A DNA stretch of 5,825 bases from Bacteroidota bacterium. Its GTDB lineage: Bacteria > Bacteroidota > Rhodothermia > Rhodothermales > UBA10348. The first letter of the stretch is position 1. Each line of letters begins with the position of its first letter. The stretch covers positions 1 through 5,825 of the forward strand of contig JAHEEH010000146.1 in the NCBI GenBank assembly GCA_024640835.1, in the 5' to 3' direction. Below are positions 1 through 5,825 of this stretch, in pieces. Both the position numbers and the translations under genes were made by a program. The notes beneath the pieces are model-generated. The model was given only the letters and a program-made list of their open reading frames with translations. It was not told where the DNA came from and made no database searches.

Positions 1-1
1 G

Positions 2-733
2 GCCAGGGCGCTTGCCAGGCACACCGGCGCGCGCGTGATCACGTACGGACTCGCCGCAGCGGATCTCGAGTTTGCGGCAGGCGACATCCGTACGGAGGGT
101 GACGGCCAGCGATTCACGCTTCTGCATCGTGGCGCGGATCTCGGGTCGTTCTACCTCCCCATGTCGGGACGACACAATCTCTCGAACACGCTGGCCGTGT
201 GCGCGGTGGCGCGGGGACTCGGCGTAAGCGGCGACGCACTGCGCGATGGCCTGGCATCCTTCCAGGGCATACGGCGTCGGCAGGAGATCCGCGGCGAGGT
301 GGACCGCGTGACCGTTCTGGACGATTTCGCGCACCATCCCACTGCCGTCCGTGCCACGATAGACGCGATCCGGGAGCGATGGCCCGAGCGCCGGCTCGTC
401 GCCGTGTTCGAGCCTCGCTCCAACTCCAGCCGCCGAAAGGTCTTCGAAGAGGGCTACGTCGGCGCGTTCGATCGCGCGGATGCCGTATTCCTGAGTACCC
501 CGCCGTTCCGGCATAACGACCGGGAGGAGGATTTCATGGACATCGGACGCGTGACGGGGGCCCTGGAGCGGCGCGGCGTCCACACGGCGCTGGGTCGGGA
601 CGCCGACGAACTCCTGCCGCTGATCCTGTCCTGGATCGAGCCCGGGGACGTGGTCCTCATCATGTCCAATGGCGGATTCGGCAACATACACGCCCGCCTG
701 ATCGCCTCGCTGGCGGACCGTGAGGCGCGCTGA
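2..733 (+). CDS. mpl: UDP-N-acetylmuramate:L-alanyl-gamma-D-glutamyl-meso-diaminopimelate ligase, C-terminal part (5' end outside window)
   Basis: Cytoplasmic Mur ligase family enzyme of murein recycling. It uses ATP to attach the recovered tripeptide L-Ala-gamma-D-Glu-meso-DAP directly to UDP-MurNAc, bypassing MurC, MurD and MurE. The frame is open from base 2, so the gene enters from the left; 243 residues are visible of about 450-470 usual for the family. The fragment holds the end of the central ATPase domain, with HNLSNTLAV at visible residues 58-66, and the whole C-terminal domain. That domain has DDFAHHPTAV (about residues 107-116) and FEPRSNSSRR (about 136-145), both hallmarks that separate Mpl from MurC, and ends in MSNGGFGNIH (about 221-230). 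The P-loop and UDP-MurNAc-binding domain must lie upstream, so the enzyme's integrity cannot be judged. The gene ends 181 bp before the protease gene. The family call is firm; MurC is the only serious alternative and fits these motifs less well. Confidence 0.94.
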   Translation, partial: ARALARHTGARVITYGLAAADLEFAAGDIRTEGDGQRFTLLHRGADLGSFYLPMSGRHNLSNTLAVCAVARGLGVSGDALRDGLASFQGIRRRQEIRGEVDRVTVLDDFAHHPTAVRATIDAIRERWPERRLVAVFEPRSNSSRRKVFEEGYVGAFDRADAVFLSTPPFRHNDREEDFMDIGRVTGALERRGVHTALGRDADELLPLILSWIEPGDVVLIMSNGGFGNIHARLIASLADREAR

Positions 734-914
734 GCGGCACGACGAAAGGCCGCCGGATCCGACGTACGAAACCGCCCCAGTGGATCGTTTATGTACCGTC
801 TCATCCCTGGCGGCTGGATGCCTGCGCGCAGTGCTCTGTCCGTGTCCACGCGTCCCTGCCTGCCATGCTGACGACACCATACCCGGAACATCTAGCTGTT
901 AAGCACACCCCATC

Positions 915-2456
915 ATGAACATGAGCGCAAGAAAGAAAGTCTCGCTCTCCCTCGTCGTCGTCGTCGCCTTTGCCGCCGGCATCTTCTCCGCCACGATCGG
1001 AGGCAACTGGCTCGGCGCCGGCGACCGTATCGGAACGGCCGCACACGCCTACCAGGCCACACCCGAGTCGGTCCGGATCACACCGGATCCGATGGCACAG
1101 GCTTTTGAAACGGCCTTCGTGGACGTCGCCGACCGTGTCAATCCGGCGGTGGTCCAGATCCGTTCGGAACAGATCCGGGAGCAGCGACAGGGCAATCCGT
1201 TCGAAGGATCCCCGTTCGAGGATTTCTTCCGCATGCCCGACGGACAACAACGGACCTTCCGTACCCAGGCCCTCGGCTCCGGAGTCATCGTCAGAGAGGA
1301 CGGATATATCGCCACGGCATATCACGTGATCCGTGACGCTTCCTCGCTGGAGGTCATGCTGCAGGACGGCACGTACCACAAGGCCACCGTGGAGGGCTCG
1401 GATGAAGCCAGCGACCTCGCGGTGATCCGCATCGACATGAAGGGGCTGCCGACCGTTGCTTTCGGCTCGATCGAGTCGGTGCGTCCCGGTCAGTGGGTGC
1501 TCGCATTCGGTTCGCCCCTTTCGGAGGAGCTCGGCAATACCGTCACCTCCGGCATCGTAAGCGCGGTCGGTCGAACCTCCCGCAATCTGTCCAGCCTGAA
1601 CATGTATGCCGCCTTCATCCAGACCGATGCCGCCATCAACCCGGGCAATTCGGGCGGGCCGCTCGTCGATCTTCGCGGCAACCTGATCGGGATCAATTCG
1701 GCCATCTATTCCCGATCCGGAGGCTACCAGGGCATCGGTTTTGCCATTCCCGTGGACGTCGTGCGCAACGTGACGACGCAGCTCATGGAGACCGGGACCG
1801 TGGAGCGGGGCTTCCTGGGTGTCGGCTTCAACGGGGTCAGCGAGGCGCTTGCCGAGGCGCTCGGCGTCCCGAGAGGCTCCGCCCAGGTCACGAACCTGAC
1901 CGACGGCGCACCCGCCGAAAAGGCGGGAATCCACGAGGGCGACGTCATCACCGCCGTCGACGGACACGAGCTCCGCTCGTCGGATGAGCTGCGCACCCGC
2001 GTAGGCAACATGGCGCCCGGCGACCGGGTCGCACTGACCGTGAACCGGGACGGCACCCCGAAGACCCTTCAGATTGAGCTCGGACGTCGTTCCGAGTTCG
2101 TAGCGGAGACGACGGGCACCGATGCTCCCGCCGAGCGGCCCGACTCGGATGACATCGGAGCGCTCGGCATGACGCTTCGCTCCCTCTCCGGAACGGCAGC
2201 CGAGCGGTTCGGCCTTCCGGCCGGTGTTTCCGGCGTGCTCGTGTCCGCCATCGAGGAGGAGAGCCTGGCCTATCGCGAGGCGGACATCCGCCAGGGCGAC
2301 GTGATCGTCGAGGCGGATCGCAAGCCCGTGGGCACGGTCGAGGACCTTCGAGCCGTCATCCGCGATGCGTCCTCCGGCGAGAGCTTCATCGTGAAGGTCC
2401 TCCGGATCCAGCAGGACCAGAGCGTCACGTTTTTCACGGCGCTGGTCAAGCCCTGA
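915..2456 (+). CDS. degP: DegP/HtrA-type serine endoprotease with two PDZ domains
   Basis: Envelope quality-control protease that degrades or chaperones misfolded exported proteins. It has 513 residues, close to the usual DegP length. Order: short basic N-terminus (RKK, 6-8); hydrophobic segment about 9-29, a signal peptide or anchor, with AHA at 43-45 a possible but distant signal peptidase site; LA-loop-like stretch with PFEDFF around 100-105; trypsin-like domain about 65-290; PDZ1 about 297-390 (carboxylate loop RGFLGV, 298-303); acidic linker about 400-413; weaker PDZ2 about 414-513. The catalytic triad is complete: His137 (TAYHVI), Asp167 (SDLAV) and Ser246 (GNSGGPL). The residue two before His137 is Ala where the family normally has Asn (TNxHV). 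The start at 915 is the first ATG; a second ATG at 921 is equally possible, and neither has a clear Shine-Dalgarno. The gene is probably transcribed alone, between a 181-bp upstream gap and a downstream hairpin. DegQ- or MucD-type paralogues cannot be excluded from sequence alone. Confidence 0.95.
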   Translation: MNMSARKKVSLSLVVVVAFAAGIFSATIGGNWLGAGDRIGTAAHAYQATPESVRITPDPMAQAFETAFVDVADRVNPAVVQIRSEQIREQRQGNPFEGSPFEDFFRMPDGQQRTFRTQALGSGVIVREDGYIATAYHVIRDASSLEVMLQDGTYHKATVEGSDEASDLAVIRIDMKGLPTVAFGSIESVRPGQWVLAFGSPLSEELGNTVTSGIVSAVGRTSRNLSSLNMYAAFIQTDAAINPGNSGGPLVDLRGNLIGINSAIYSRSGGYQGIGFAIPVDVVRNVTTQLMETGTVERGFLGVGFNGVSEALAEALGVPRGSAQVTNLTDGAPAEKAGIHEGDVITAVDGHELRSSDELRTRVGNMAPGDRVALTVNRDGTPKTLQIELGRRSEFVAETTGTDAPAERPDSDDIGALGMTLRSLSGTAAERFGLPAGVSGVLVSAIEEESLAYREADIRQGDVIVEADRKPVGTVEDLRAVIRDASSGESFIVKVLRIQQDQSVTFFTALVKP

Positions 2457-2480
2457 CGACGCTGGACCCGCCGGAATTTC

Positions 2481-2520
2481 CACGGGGCTCCATGCGATCG
2501 CGTGGGGCCCCGTGCCCTTT
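2481..2520 (+). terminator. Intrinsic terminator-like hairpin after the DegP-type gene
   Basis: The arm CACGGGGCTCCATGC (2481-2495) pairs with GCGTGGGGCCCCGTG (2500-2514) around a GATC tetraloop (2496-2499). All 15 positions pair, 13 Watson-Crick and 2 G-U wobbles in the RNA. It starts 24 bases after the protease stop codon and is followed by CCCTTT. The stem is very strong, but the U-tract is only three bases, so termination could be partial or the hairpin could instead stabilise the 3' end of the transcript. The reverse orientation has no T-tract, so it reads as a forward-strand element. Confidence 0.72.
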
Positions 2521-2548
2521 CGTATCAGGTCGTCTGTTGGTACGTTAC
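2518..2548 (+). promoter_or_regulatory. Possible Bacteroidota-style promoter for the unknown gene-epimerase unit
   Basis: TTTC at 2518-2521 and TACGTTAC at 2541-2548, separated by 19 bases, resemble the Bacteroidota -33 (TTTG) and -7 (TAnnTTTG) elements, with one and two mismatches respectively. The position fits a new unit beginning after the hairpin and just before ATG 2553. It would imply a nearly leaderless message, which weakens the case. The organism's sigma factor preference is unknown, so this is a guess from spacing and position only. Confidence 0.2.
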
Positions 2549-2552
2549 GGGC

Positions 2553-3497
2553 ATGACACGGAATGCTGACCAGATCACGATCAGGCGGGTCGTCGATCGC
2601 GTGATCGATACCCTGGGTCCCGACACGTCGAGCGACGAAATCCACAAGACCGCTGCTGCCGTGCTGGAGCGGCTCGGGAGGCCATCCGATGCCGGCACCG
2701 TCGTCCTGGTCGACGTTCCATGCGCTTTATCCCCGGATCTGACCCGACTTTCCGGCATGTCGGGCCCGGTGTGGGTCCGATCTGCAGTGGATCTGCCGCC
2801 CCGTGATCCGGGGCCCGCGGCGCAGGCCGCCGTGGCCCATCTCGGCAGCCTGCCCGGTCGAGAGGGACGCATCTGCCTCACCGTCGGCCCAGCGGCTCCA
2901 GGCATGCCGCTGGACTGGGTTGGCGGCCTTCTGGAACGGGACGCCAGACTGCGGATCGCCGTCGTGTGCGCCCGACCCGGACTCGGCGTCGATCGCACGC
3001 TGCTTCGTCGGCTGGTGGAGGTGAGGGAGAGCCTCGACACGGCGCTTGCCGGCCGCCTGTTTGCGGCGTGCATGCGCCTGCCGCTCCGACGAACCGGACT
3101 GCCTCGCATAGAGGTACTCATCCCGCACGGCGCCGACGGACACGAAAACCATCCCCACATCGGGCAGGCAGCGCCACTGCTCGCAGACCTCAGAGCGACC
3201 CTCTCGGGTCAGGGGGTGGACGTAGCGGCGATGCTGCTCGTCCCTGCCGGAGCGACATCGGAACAGTGGCTCCAACTCCGGTCATGGCGCATTCGCCACG
3301 GAACCGGATCGGAGCCGATTCGAGGACTTCGCGTGAGCGGTTGGCCTGCCGACGGCGTCCGACCGTTCGGCGACACCCCCCTCCGGGCGGCCGCCGATCA
3401 GGTCATGCCGCTTCTTTCTTCGCTCGCCTGTGGCTGCGCCCAGGCTCCAGTCTGTCTTTCCCCGCCGCAGCGATCCGGTAACGGAACGGCGCCATGA
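2553..3497 (+). CDS. Uncharacterised protein coupled to dipeptide epimerase
   Basis: I do not recognise this 314-residue protein. It has no signal peptide or membrane segment, so it is probably cytoplasmic. It alternates hydrophobic strand-like segments (TVVLVDVP at 49-56, ICLTVG at 107-112, LRIAVVCA at 133-140, IEVLIP at 186-191, VAAMLLVPAG at 224-233) with helices, which looks like an alpha/beta fold. A charged N-terminal helix spans about 8-21. There is no P-loop or Rossmann GxGxxG. A histidine-rich loop carries His192, His197, His200 and His202 with Asp195 and Glu198, and the C-terminus has Cys293, Cys295 and Cys301; both could bind metal, but this is inference. ATG 2553 is preferred because the upstream alternative, GTG 2502, lies inside the terminator stem. 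The stop overlaps the next start as ATGA, which supports the frame and a shared transcript. Its likely role lies in the same peptide pathway as the epimerase. That it is a gene is fairly sure; its function is unknown. Confidence 0.82.
   Translation: MTRNADQITIRRVVDRVIDTLGPDTSSDEIHKTAAAVLERLGRPSDAGTVVLVDVPCALSPDLTRLSGMSGPVWVRSAVDLPPRDPGPAAQAAVAHLGSLPGREGRICLTVGPAAPGMPLDWVGGLLERDARLRIAVVCARPGLGVDRTLLRRLVEVRESLDTALAGRLFAACMRLPLRRTGLPRIEVLIPHGADGHENHPHIGQAAPLLADLRATLSGQGVDVAAMLLVPAGATSEQWLQLRSWRIRHGTGSEPIRGLRVSGWPADGVRPFGDTPLRAAADQVMPLLSSLACGCAQAPVCLSPPQRSGNGTAP
3494..3497 (+). promoter_or_regulatory. ATGA stop-start overlap (translational coupling)
   Basis: The epimerase ATG (3494-3496) and the upstream gene's TGA (3495-3497) share bases. 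No clear Shine-Dalgarno precedes this start (the region reads GGAACGGCGCC), so the epimerase is probably translated by ribosomes finishing the unknown gene. This fixes both reading frames and suggests the two products are needed together. Confidence 0.8.
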
Positions 3498-4513
3498 CAC
3501 CCCGGGTATCCGAACTGCCGATCCACCTGGCACGGCCGTTCCGGATTGCGCACGGAACGAGCACGATCCGGACCAATGCGCTGGTGACCCTGGGACCCGC
3601 CCGGGGAGAGGCGGGTCTCCCTCCCTACCTGGGCACGACGGTGGACGACGTCGCGACGTGGATGAGCCGCGTGCAACTCCCGGACATTCCCGACGACGGT
3701 CCCATACCCCTCGAGCACATCCTGGAGGGTTTACCCGACGGACCACCTGCCGCGCGATGCGCCCTGGACCTCGCCCTCCACGACCTCTGGGGAAGACGGC
3801 TGGGCTACCCCCTGGGCACCCTGTTCGGGCTGGATCCACGATGCAGCCCCGTCAGCTTCGTCACGCTTTCCATTCCCGACGACCTGGACGAGTTGGCCCG
3901 CGATGCGGCCGCATTCGGACAACACGATCGCCTGAAGCTCAAGGTGGGTACCGGCGATCCTGGCCGTGATCTCGAGGTGGTCCGGATAGCCCGTCGTTCG
4001 ACCCAGGCCCTGATCCTGGTCGACGCCAACGGCGCCTGGAGCGTCGAGGAAGCAGCCCGCATTCTTCCGACGCTTCTGCAGGCGGGAGTCACCATCGTGG
4101 AGCAACCCATCCCGGCCGATGATCCGGATGACTGGCACCGGATGCGGCGCATGCTCGGGAGGACGGCGGTACCCGCGCTCTTCGCCGACGAGAGCATCTT
4201 CGACGTGGATGACGTGATCGCACTTGCCGGCGCCGCGGACGGCATCAACGTGAAGCTGGCCAAGGCCGGTGGAATCGCGCCTGCTCGCGTGCTGATCGCT
4301 CTCGCACGCGCTCTCGACATGCAGGTCTTGCTGGGCTGCATGATCGAAAGCAGCCTGGCCGTCGCTGCCGCGGCCCACCTGGCGCCGCTTGTCGATTTCA
4401 CCGATCTGGATGCCCCTCTGCTGATACGCGACGATCCGTTCCGCGGCGTCGAAATCGTAGACGGCCGTGTGATGCCGCCGGATCGTCCGGGAATCGGCGT
4501 TGAGCCTTCGTGA
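3494..4513 (+). CDS. Dipeptide epimerase (L-Ala-D/L-Glu type), enolase superfamily
   Basis: Cytoplasmic Mg2+-dependent epimerase of the muconate-lactonizing-enzyme subgroup. The family's best-known reaction converts L-Ala-D-Glu, released from murein peptides, to L-Ala-L-Glu for ordinary peptidases. The 339 residues are near family length. Visible features: N-terminal capping domain with PFRIAHG (15-21) and GLPPYLG (41-47); base motif KLK (Lys148, Lys150); metal ligands Asp177 (VDAN), Glu203 (VEQP) and Asp232 (ADES); opposite base in NVKLAKAGG (Lys254 most likely); GCMIESS (281-287); and DLD (Asp304, Asp306), which in dipeptide epimerases holds the substrate amino group. The last two motifs favour this family over O-succinylbenzoate synthase or muconate cycloisomerase. 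The arginine that binds the Glu side chain in the Bacillus enzyme seems to align with Gly21, as in the E. coli-type enzymes, so the exact dipeptide is uncertain. The gene overlaps the unknown upstream gene by four bases. Confidence 0.92.
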   Translation: MTPRVSELPIHLARPFRIAHGTSTIRTNALVTLGPARGEAGLPPYLGTTVDDVATWMSRVQLPDIPDDGPIPLEHILEGLPDGPPAARCALDLALHDLWGRRLGYPLGTLFGLDPRCSPVSFVTLSIPDDLDELARDAAAFGQHDRLKLKVGTGDPGRDLEVVRIARRSTQALILVDANGAWSVEEAARILPTLLQAGVTIVEQPIPADDPDDWHRMRRMLGRTAVPALFADESIFDVDDVIALAGAADGINVKLAKAGGIAPARVLIALARALDMQVLLGCMIESSLAVAAAAHLAPLVDFTDLDAPLLIRDDPFRGVEIVDGRVMPPDRPGIGVEPS

Positions 4514-4629
4514 GACCGCCGTCCGTCCGTTGACGCACAGGACGATCCTGCCGATCCTCCGTTCGTGTTCCGAGTCCAGATGGACCTGGACGACCTCGCT
4601 CCACGACCGGGTCCAATCGAAGACGGACC

Positions 4630-5748
4630 TCAGCGGTCCTGCGCCTCCGGACGACGCTCGGTCGTGCGTACGCACGGCCCGCCGTCGATAGTGCGATGCA
4701 CGGGGCAGCGGTCCGCGATCTCGAGAAGGCGGGCCCTCTGGGCCTCGTCGAGCTCTCCGTACAGGGTCACCTCGCGGTCGATCACGTCCACCTTGCCTTT
4801 CTTCGTCCATTCGCAGTCGACCTGGTCGGCGGGTACCTTCCGGTGCGTAAGACGCACCTCCACGGCCTCGACGGGCCACTCCTTGCGGTCGGCGTACATC
4901 CGAATCGTGATAGCGGTGCACGCGCCGAGTCCGCCGATGAGGAGATCGTACGGCGTAGGACCGGCGTTCGATCCTCCCAGCGCGGCCGGCTCATCGGTGA
5001 TCAGGGCGTGCCCTCCGGCACGCACCTCGGTTCGGTAGTGGTCGCGCTCGATCCGGACCACGGCCCGGTGGTCATGAGGATCGAGGTCCGGGTCCGGCGT
5101 AAACCGGATGTCCAGGTATCGCATCGCCCAGGCCCCCAGAACCGAAGCCGCGAATACCGCGTCCACTTCCTGCGTGAGGAAGTGGTCTGCATCGCTCAGC
5201 GACACGAAGCTCTTGGGGTGCTTTGCAGAACGGTAGATGGACGCCGCATTCTCCAGTCCGACCACGTCGTCCGTCGGTGCGTGCATCACGAGCAGCGCAC
5301 GATGCAGCAGCGCAAGGCGATTCACCACGTCACCGGAAGAACCGGCGGCGGCAAACGGGGCGCCGATGGTCGCGATGGCCCGCACCGATGGCAGCTCGTG
5401 CGCCGCCTCCAGGACCGCAGCACCGGCCATGGAATGGCCTATTAGAATCCCCGGCGCCTGGCATTCCCTTTCCAGGAATCCAGCCGCGTCGAGCACCTCT
5501 CCCGTCAGTGCGGGCAGTTCCGGAGGCGCGGGCGCGCCGTCTCCCTCCCCCGGTCCCATGTATCGATACAGGAGCACGCCTATCCCAAGACGGGTAAGCG
5601 CCCGTGTGATCGTACCGATCACCCCCTCCGAAGCAACCGGCGACAGTCGATGCACGAAGAGGGCACATCCCGCCACGTTTCGATCCACGGGAAGCTCCAG
5701 GAAAGCTTCCCGGACGGATCCGTCTCGCGTGGTGAATTCTACTCGCAT
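4630..5748 (-). CDS. Bifunctional alpha/beta hydrolase / OsmC family protein
   Basis: Fusion protein of 372 residues. Residues about 1-212 form an alpha/beta hydrolase with nucleophile Ser106 (GHSMAG), acid Asp160 (HAPTDDVVG) and His189 (DADHF), so the esterase-type triad is complete. Residues about 228-362 form an OsmC/Ohr-like thiol peroxidase domain with Cys277 (GGLGACTA) and Cys348 (DRCPVH), the pair that reduces organic hydroperoxides in that superfamily. The architecture is known in many bacteria, usually at about 400 residues. Here it is shorter, mainly because after IGAPF (128-132) the usual lid insertion is nearly absent. The common HCFTC-like motif near the oxyanion hole is also changed (HRLSP, 33-37). 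The start is ATG 5748, where family similarity begins; an in-frame GTG at 5793 would add 15 residues lacking family features. The gene converges on the epimerase and is not part of that unit. Its substrate is unknown; it is probably cytoplasmic detoxification. Confidence 0.9.
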   Translation of the reverse strand: MRVEFTTRDGSVREAFLELPVDRNVAGCALFVHRLSPVASEGVIGTITRALTRLGIGVLLYRYMGPGEGDGAPAPPELPALTGEVLDAAGFLERECQAPGILIGHSMAGAAVLEAAHELPSVRAIATIGAPFAAAGSSGDVVNRLALLHRALLVMHAPTDDVVGLENAASIYRSAKHPKSFVSLSDADHFLTQEVDAVFAASVLGAWAMRYLDIRFTPDPDLDPHDHRAVVRIERDHYRTEVRAGGHALITDEPAALGGSNAGPTPYDLLIGGLGACTAITIRMYADRKEWPVEAVEVRLTHRKVPADQVDCEWTKKGKVDVIDREVTLYGELDEAQRARLLEIADRCPVHRTIDGGPCVRTTERRPEAQDR

Positions 5749-5773
5749 CACGGTGCAGCCAGGTGAGCCACGG

Positions 5774-5791
5774 TAAACCGAAACCGGAACC
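5774..5791. repeat. Three tandem degenerate hexamers upstream of the hydrolase-OsmC gene
   Basis: TAAACC, GAAACC and GGAACC follow one another directly (consensus NRAACC on the + strand, GGTTYN on the coding strand of the minus gene), and a fourth ACC follows. They lie 26-43 bases upstream of ATG 5748, where a promoter or activator site would be expected. They could be a regulator-binding array, or chance in a short stretch. Confidence 0.3.
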
Positions 5792-5800
5792 ACCGGGTTT

Positions 5801-5812
5801 CAGGGAGCCCTG
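5801..5812. promoter_or_regulatory. Small inverted repeat, possible operator of the hydrolase-OsmC gene
   Basis: CAGGG-AG-CCCTG is a perfect 5-bp inverted repeat with a 2-base centre, 53-64 bases upstream of ATG 5748. Related ohr/osmC genes are often controlled by regulators that bind inverted repeats, but this one is short and does not match a site I know. The window ends 13 bases further on, so the rest of the regulatory region cannot be seen. Confidence 0.22.
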
Positions 5813-5825
5813 TCGTAACCGGCCA

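Noticed and set aside
822..831. Perfect 10-bp palindrome CTGCGCGCAG in the mpl-protease gap
   Set aside because: It is short, made of GC alternation, and does not extend outward; palindromes like this are common by chance at this base composition. I found no convincing promoter or terminator around it.
720..902. A short plus-strand frame of 60 codons in the gap between mpl and the protease
   Set aside because: It overlaps the end of mpl, has an irregular composition and no recognisable similarity. I see no gene in this 181-bp gap.
2574..2615. N-terminal helix of the unknown protein resembling a microcompartment targeting peptide
   Set aside because: The ITIRRVVDRVIDTLG segment is amphipathic, but there are no shell-protein genes or microcompartment enzymes nearby, and such helices are common.
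801..2645. A 614-codon open frame on the minus strand covering the whole protease gene
   Set aside because: It is antisense to a gene with a complete catalytic triad and PDZ domains, lacks any recognisable domain, and runs through the terminator hairpin. Long antisense open frames are expected in GC-rich coding DNA.
4574..4591. Small hairpin GTCCAG...CTGGAC in the convergent gap after the epimerase
   Set aside because: The stem is only 6 bp with a 6-base loop and no T-tract in either direction, so I do not call it a terminator. The gap otherwise shows nothing supportable.
3731..4921. A 396-codon minus-strand open frame across the epimerase and the convergent gap
   Set aside because: It is antisense to conserved enolase-superfamily motifs, overlaps the end of the hydrolase-OsmC gene in another frame on the same strand, and has low-complexity Arg/Gly-rich sequence typical of shadow frames.
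4696..5445. A 249-codon plus-strand frame opposite the hydrolase-OsmC gene
   Set aside because: The minus-strand frame carries all the motifs of two known domains; the opposite frame has none and looks like reverse-complement coding sequence.

Overview
The window is 5.8 kb of GC-rich bacterial chromosome, packed with ordinary-looking genes. It carries no mobile elements, CRISPR arrays, tRNAs or rRNAs that I can see. The gene set is Mpl, a DegP-type protease, a dipeptide epimerase and an alpha/beta hydrolase-OsmC fusion. Together with the lack of convincing Shine-Dalgarno sequences, this points to a diderm with a meso-DAP murein sacculus. A high-GC Bacteroidota/Rhodothermota-like lineage is my best guess, but a weak one, because gammaproteobacteria and other diderms also carry these families.

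Layout from left to right. Positions 2-733 (+) are the C-terminal half of mpl, the murein tripeptide ligase; its 5' end lies outside the window. A 181-bp gap follows. Positions 915-2456 (+) encode a membrane-anchored or exported DegP/HtrA serine protease with two PDZ domains. A strong 15-bp hairpin at 2481-2514 closes this unit. A second unit then starts: 2553-3497 (+) encodes a 314-residue protein I do not recognise. It overlaps by ATGA with 3494-4513 (+), an enolase-superfamily dipeptide epimerase of the L-Ala-D/L-Glu type. After a 116-bp convergent gap, 4630-5748 (-) encodes an alpha/beta hydrolase fused to an OsmC-like peroxidase domain.

The common theme is cell-envelope upkeep. Mpl returns the recovered tripeptide L-Ala-gamma-D-Glu-meso-DAP to UDP-MurNAc. 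The dipeptide epimerase opens the competing catabolic route by converting L-Ala-D-Glu to L-Ala-L-Glu. Between them sits a periplasmic quality-control protease. The unknown protein is translationally coupled to the epimerase and is therefore the best candidate for an undescribed partner in murein-peptide or dipeptide metabolism. The minus-strand fusion protein is probably a separate detoxification or stress function. Apart from the unknown gene and some unusual details in known families, the window looks conventional.
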